Shown here piece by piece: positions 14,264 through 15,136 of a stretch of 15,136 nt of DNA. Origin of the DNA: Methanobacteriota archaeon. Its GTDB lineage: Archaea > Thermoplasmatota > Poseidoniia > Poseidoniales > Poseidoniaceae. How positions within the stretch are numbered: position 1 is the first letter of the stretch; each line of letters opens with the position of its first letter. The translations under genes were made by a program, and so were the position numbers. The stretch is taken from assembly GCA_002726845.1 (NCBI GenBank), contig PBSP01000073.1, positions 1-15,136 of the forward strand, in the 5' to 3' direction. The notes below the pieces were generated by a model. It saw only the letters and a list, made by a program, of their open reading frames with translations. It was not told where the DNA came from and did no database searches.

Positions 14264-15136
14264 ATGTGGACACGTAAAGCAGCGTTTACGTTTACAGGAG
14301 GTATCGCTCTGATTCTTATTGGAATGATGATCACCAACAACCAGATGATGATTCTCGGTTTGGCCTTAATTACATTCATCGTCGTGAATTCGTGGGTATC
14401 GGGTCATGGCGATATTGAAGTACAACGTACCCTTTCAGCCGACAATTTGTACAAAGGCGACGACCTGTATGTGGAATTGCTCGTTACCAACCGTTCCAAT
14501 CGCCGAACACAATTGCTCGATGTATACGACAACATCCCTCACGAGATGAAGCTTCGAAGTGGACTGAACCAAATGCGCCTCAATCTTCGTCCCGGTGAAA
14601 GTGCTCGTATTCGCTATGTCCTGCGTTGCCCTCTACGTGGTCACTACTCCATCGGACCTGTATCGCTCCGCGTTCGCAACACCTTCAATCTCGGCATCGA
14701 GGACATGTATGTCGACCACCATTCGGACATTGTAATCTTCCCGCAAATTAAAGAGGTCGAGGAAGCATTCCTCCGTTCACGTACTCCGAAAATGTACACG
14801 GGTGCTACAACTCTCCGAACACCTGGTCAGGGTTCTGAATTCTATTCCCTGCGTGAATACGTACCAGGGGACCCGTTCAAGAACATCAACTGGAAGGCAT
14901 TTGCCCGTACTGGTGATTTGATGGTGAATGAAAAGTGTCGAGATGCCGTTACGGACCTGTACCTCCTTCTCGACTCTCGTGATGTTTCACGTATCGGTAC
15001 GGTCTTGAAAAATCCGCTTGAGATGGGTACTGTGAGTGCTGCAAGCCTTGCTGCGTTCTTCTTGAAGCGAAGAGACAGCGTTGCACTTGGTATCTACGGA
15101 GACGGTCTTGCTTACCTACCTCCTGATACAGGAGAC
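14264..15136 (+). CDS. DUF58-family membrane protein, partial (3' end beyond the window)
   Basis: The first 291 codons are open to the window edge. Two closely spaced membrane helices (about 8-24 and 28-46) form the N-terminal hairpin typical of the family. A beta-rich domain with N..N.R...L.V.D and RC.LRG.Y.IGPV (121-133) segments follows. The DUF58 signature is at 193-224: FYSLREYVPGD, NINWKAFART and LMVNEK. A von Willebrand A-like strand then begins at DLYLLLDSRDVS (231-242), in which the usual metal-site pattern is only partly matched. DUF58 proteins usually work with a MoxR AAA+ ATPase in building or activating membrane complexes; MoxR is not in the window and may lie downstream or elsewhere. 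The gene is coupled to the DUF4350 gene before it. The missing C-terminus probably holds the rest of the vWA-like domain. Confidence 0.88.
   Translation, partial: MWTRKAAFTFTGGIALILIGMMITNNQMMILGLALITFIVVNSWVSGHGDIEVQRTLSADNLYKGDDLYVELLVTNRSNRRTQLLDVYDNIPHEMKLRSGLNQMRLNLRPGESARIRYVLRCPLRGHYSIGPVSLRVRNTFNLGIEDMYVDHHSDIVIFPQIKEVEEAFLRSRTPKMYTGATTLRTPGQGSEFYSLREYVPGDPFKNINWKAFARTGDLMVNEKCRDAVTDLYLLLDSRDVSRIGTVLKNPLEMGTVSAASLAAFFLKRRDSVALGIYGDGLAYLPPDTGD

Noticed and set aside
1..15136. tRNA, rRNA, integrase, transposase or attachment sites
   Set aside because: None was recognised in the short gaps on either strand, and the genes are intact and densely packed.

Overview
The window is about 15.1 kb and looks like part of a marine planktonic euryarchaeal genome, most likely Candidatus Poseidoniia (Marine Group II/III). 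This placement is inference, not proof. It rests on an archaeal Cdc48/VAT-type double AAA+ ATPase, a small archaeal PRC-barrel protein, and a DUF4350-DUF58 pair. It also rests on archaeal-looking TATA boxes, one spaced for a leaderless transcript, on Shine-Dalgarno sites at operon-internal genes, and on a cell-surface protein ending in Ile-Pro-Ser-Ile-Gly-Phe, a hydrophobic helix and Arg-Arg. Coding density is high and no gap exceeds 300 bases. No tRNA, rRNA, CRISPR array, insertion sequence or broken gene was seen.

Layout from left to right. (1) Plus strand, 119-1309: a CobW/COG0523 metal-chaperone-type GTPase with an extra C-terminal SH3/Tudor-like segment. (2) Plus strand, 1387-3990: an 867-residue exported surface protein built from twelve alternating carbohydrate-binding-like modules, with a well-placed TATA box just upstream. 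(3) A small hairpin lies between this gene and the convergent block that follows. (4) Minus strand, 9954 down to 4084: aldehyde dehydrogenase, then succinate dehydrogenase membrane anchor, flavoprotein and iron-sulfur subunit, then a thiopurine S-methyltransferase-family enzyme. The three sdh genes are tightly packed (4-nt gap, then TGATG overlap) and lie in the order anchor-flavoprotein-iron-sulfur. The anchor is a single polypeptide resembling the actinobacterial Sdh1 anchor, with Cys/His motifs that may hold a membrane-embedded Rieske-type cluster. (5) A divergent promoter region near 10003-10061. (6) Plus strand, 10062-12287: Cdc48/VAT ATPase, then a PRC-barrel protein (12340-12582). (7) Plus strand, 12672 to the window end: a DUF4350 membrane protein translationally coupled to a DUF58 protein that is cut by the window edge.

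Functionally, the minus-strand block is central metabolism: the aldehyde dehydrogenase may produce an acid upstream of, or parallel to, succinate oxidation. The plus-strand genes cover metal handling, cell-surface binding, protein remodelling, and a membrane assembly of the MoxR-DUF58 type whose MoxR partner would lie outside the window. The most interesting items are the modular surface protein with its possible sorting tail, the Rieske-like Sdh anchor, the CobW C-terminal fusion, and three extra cysteines in SdhA.
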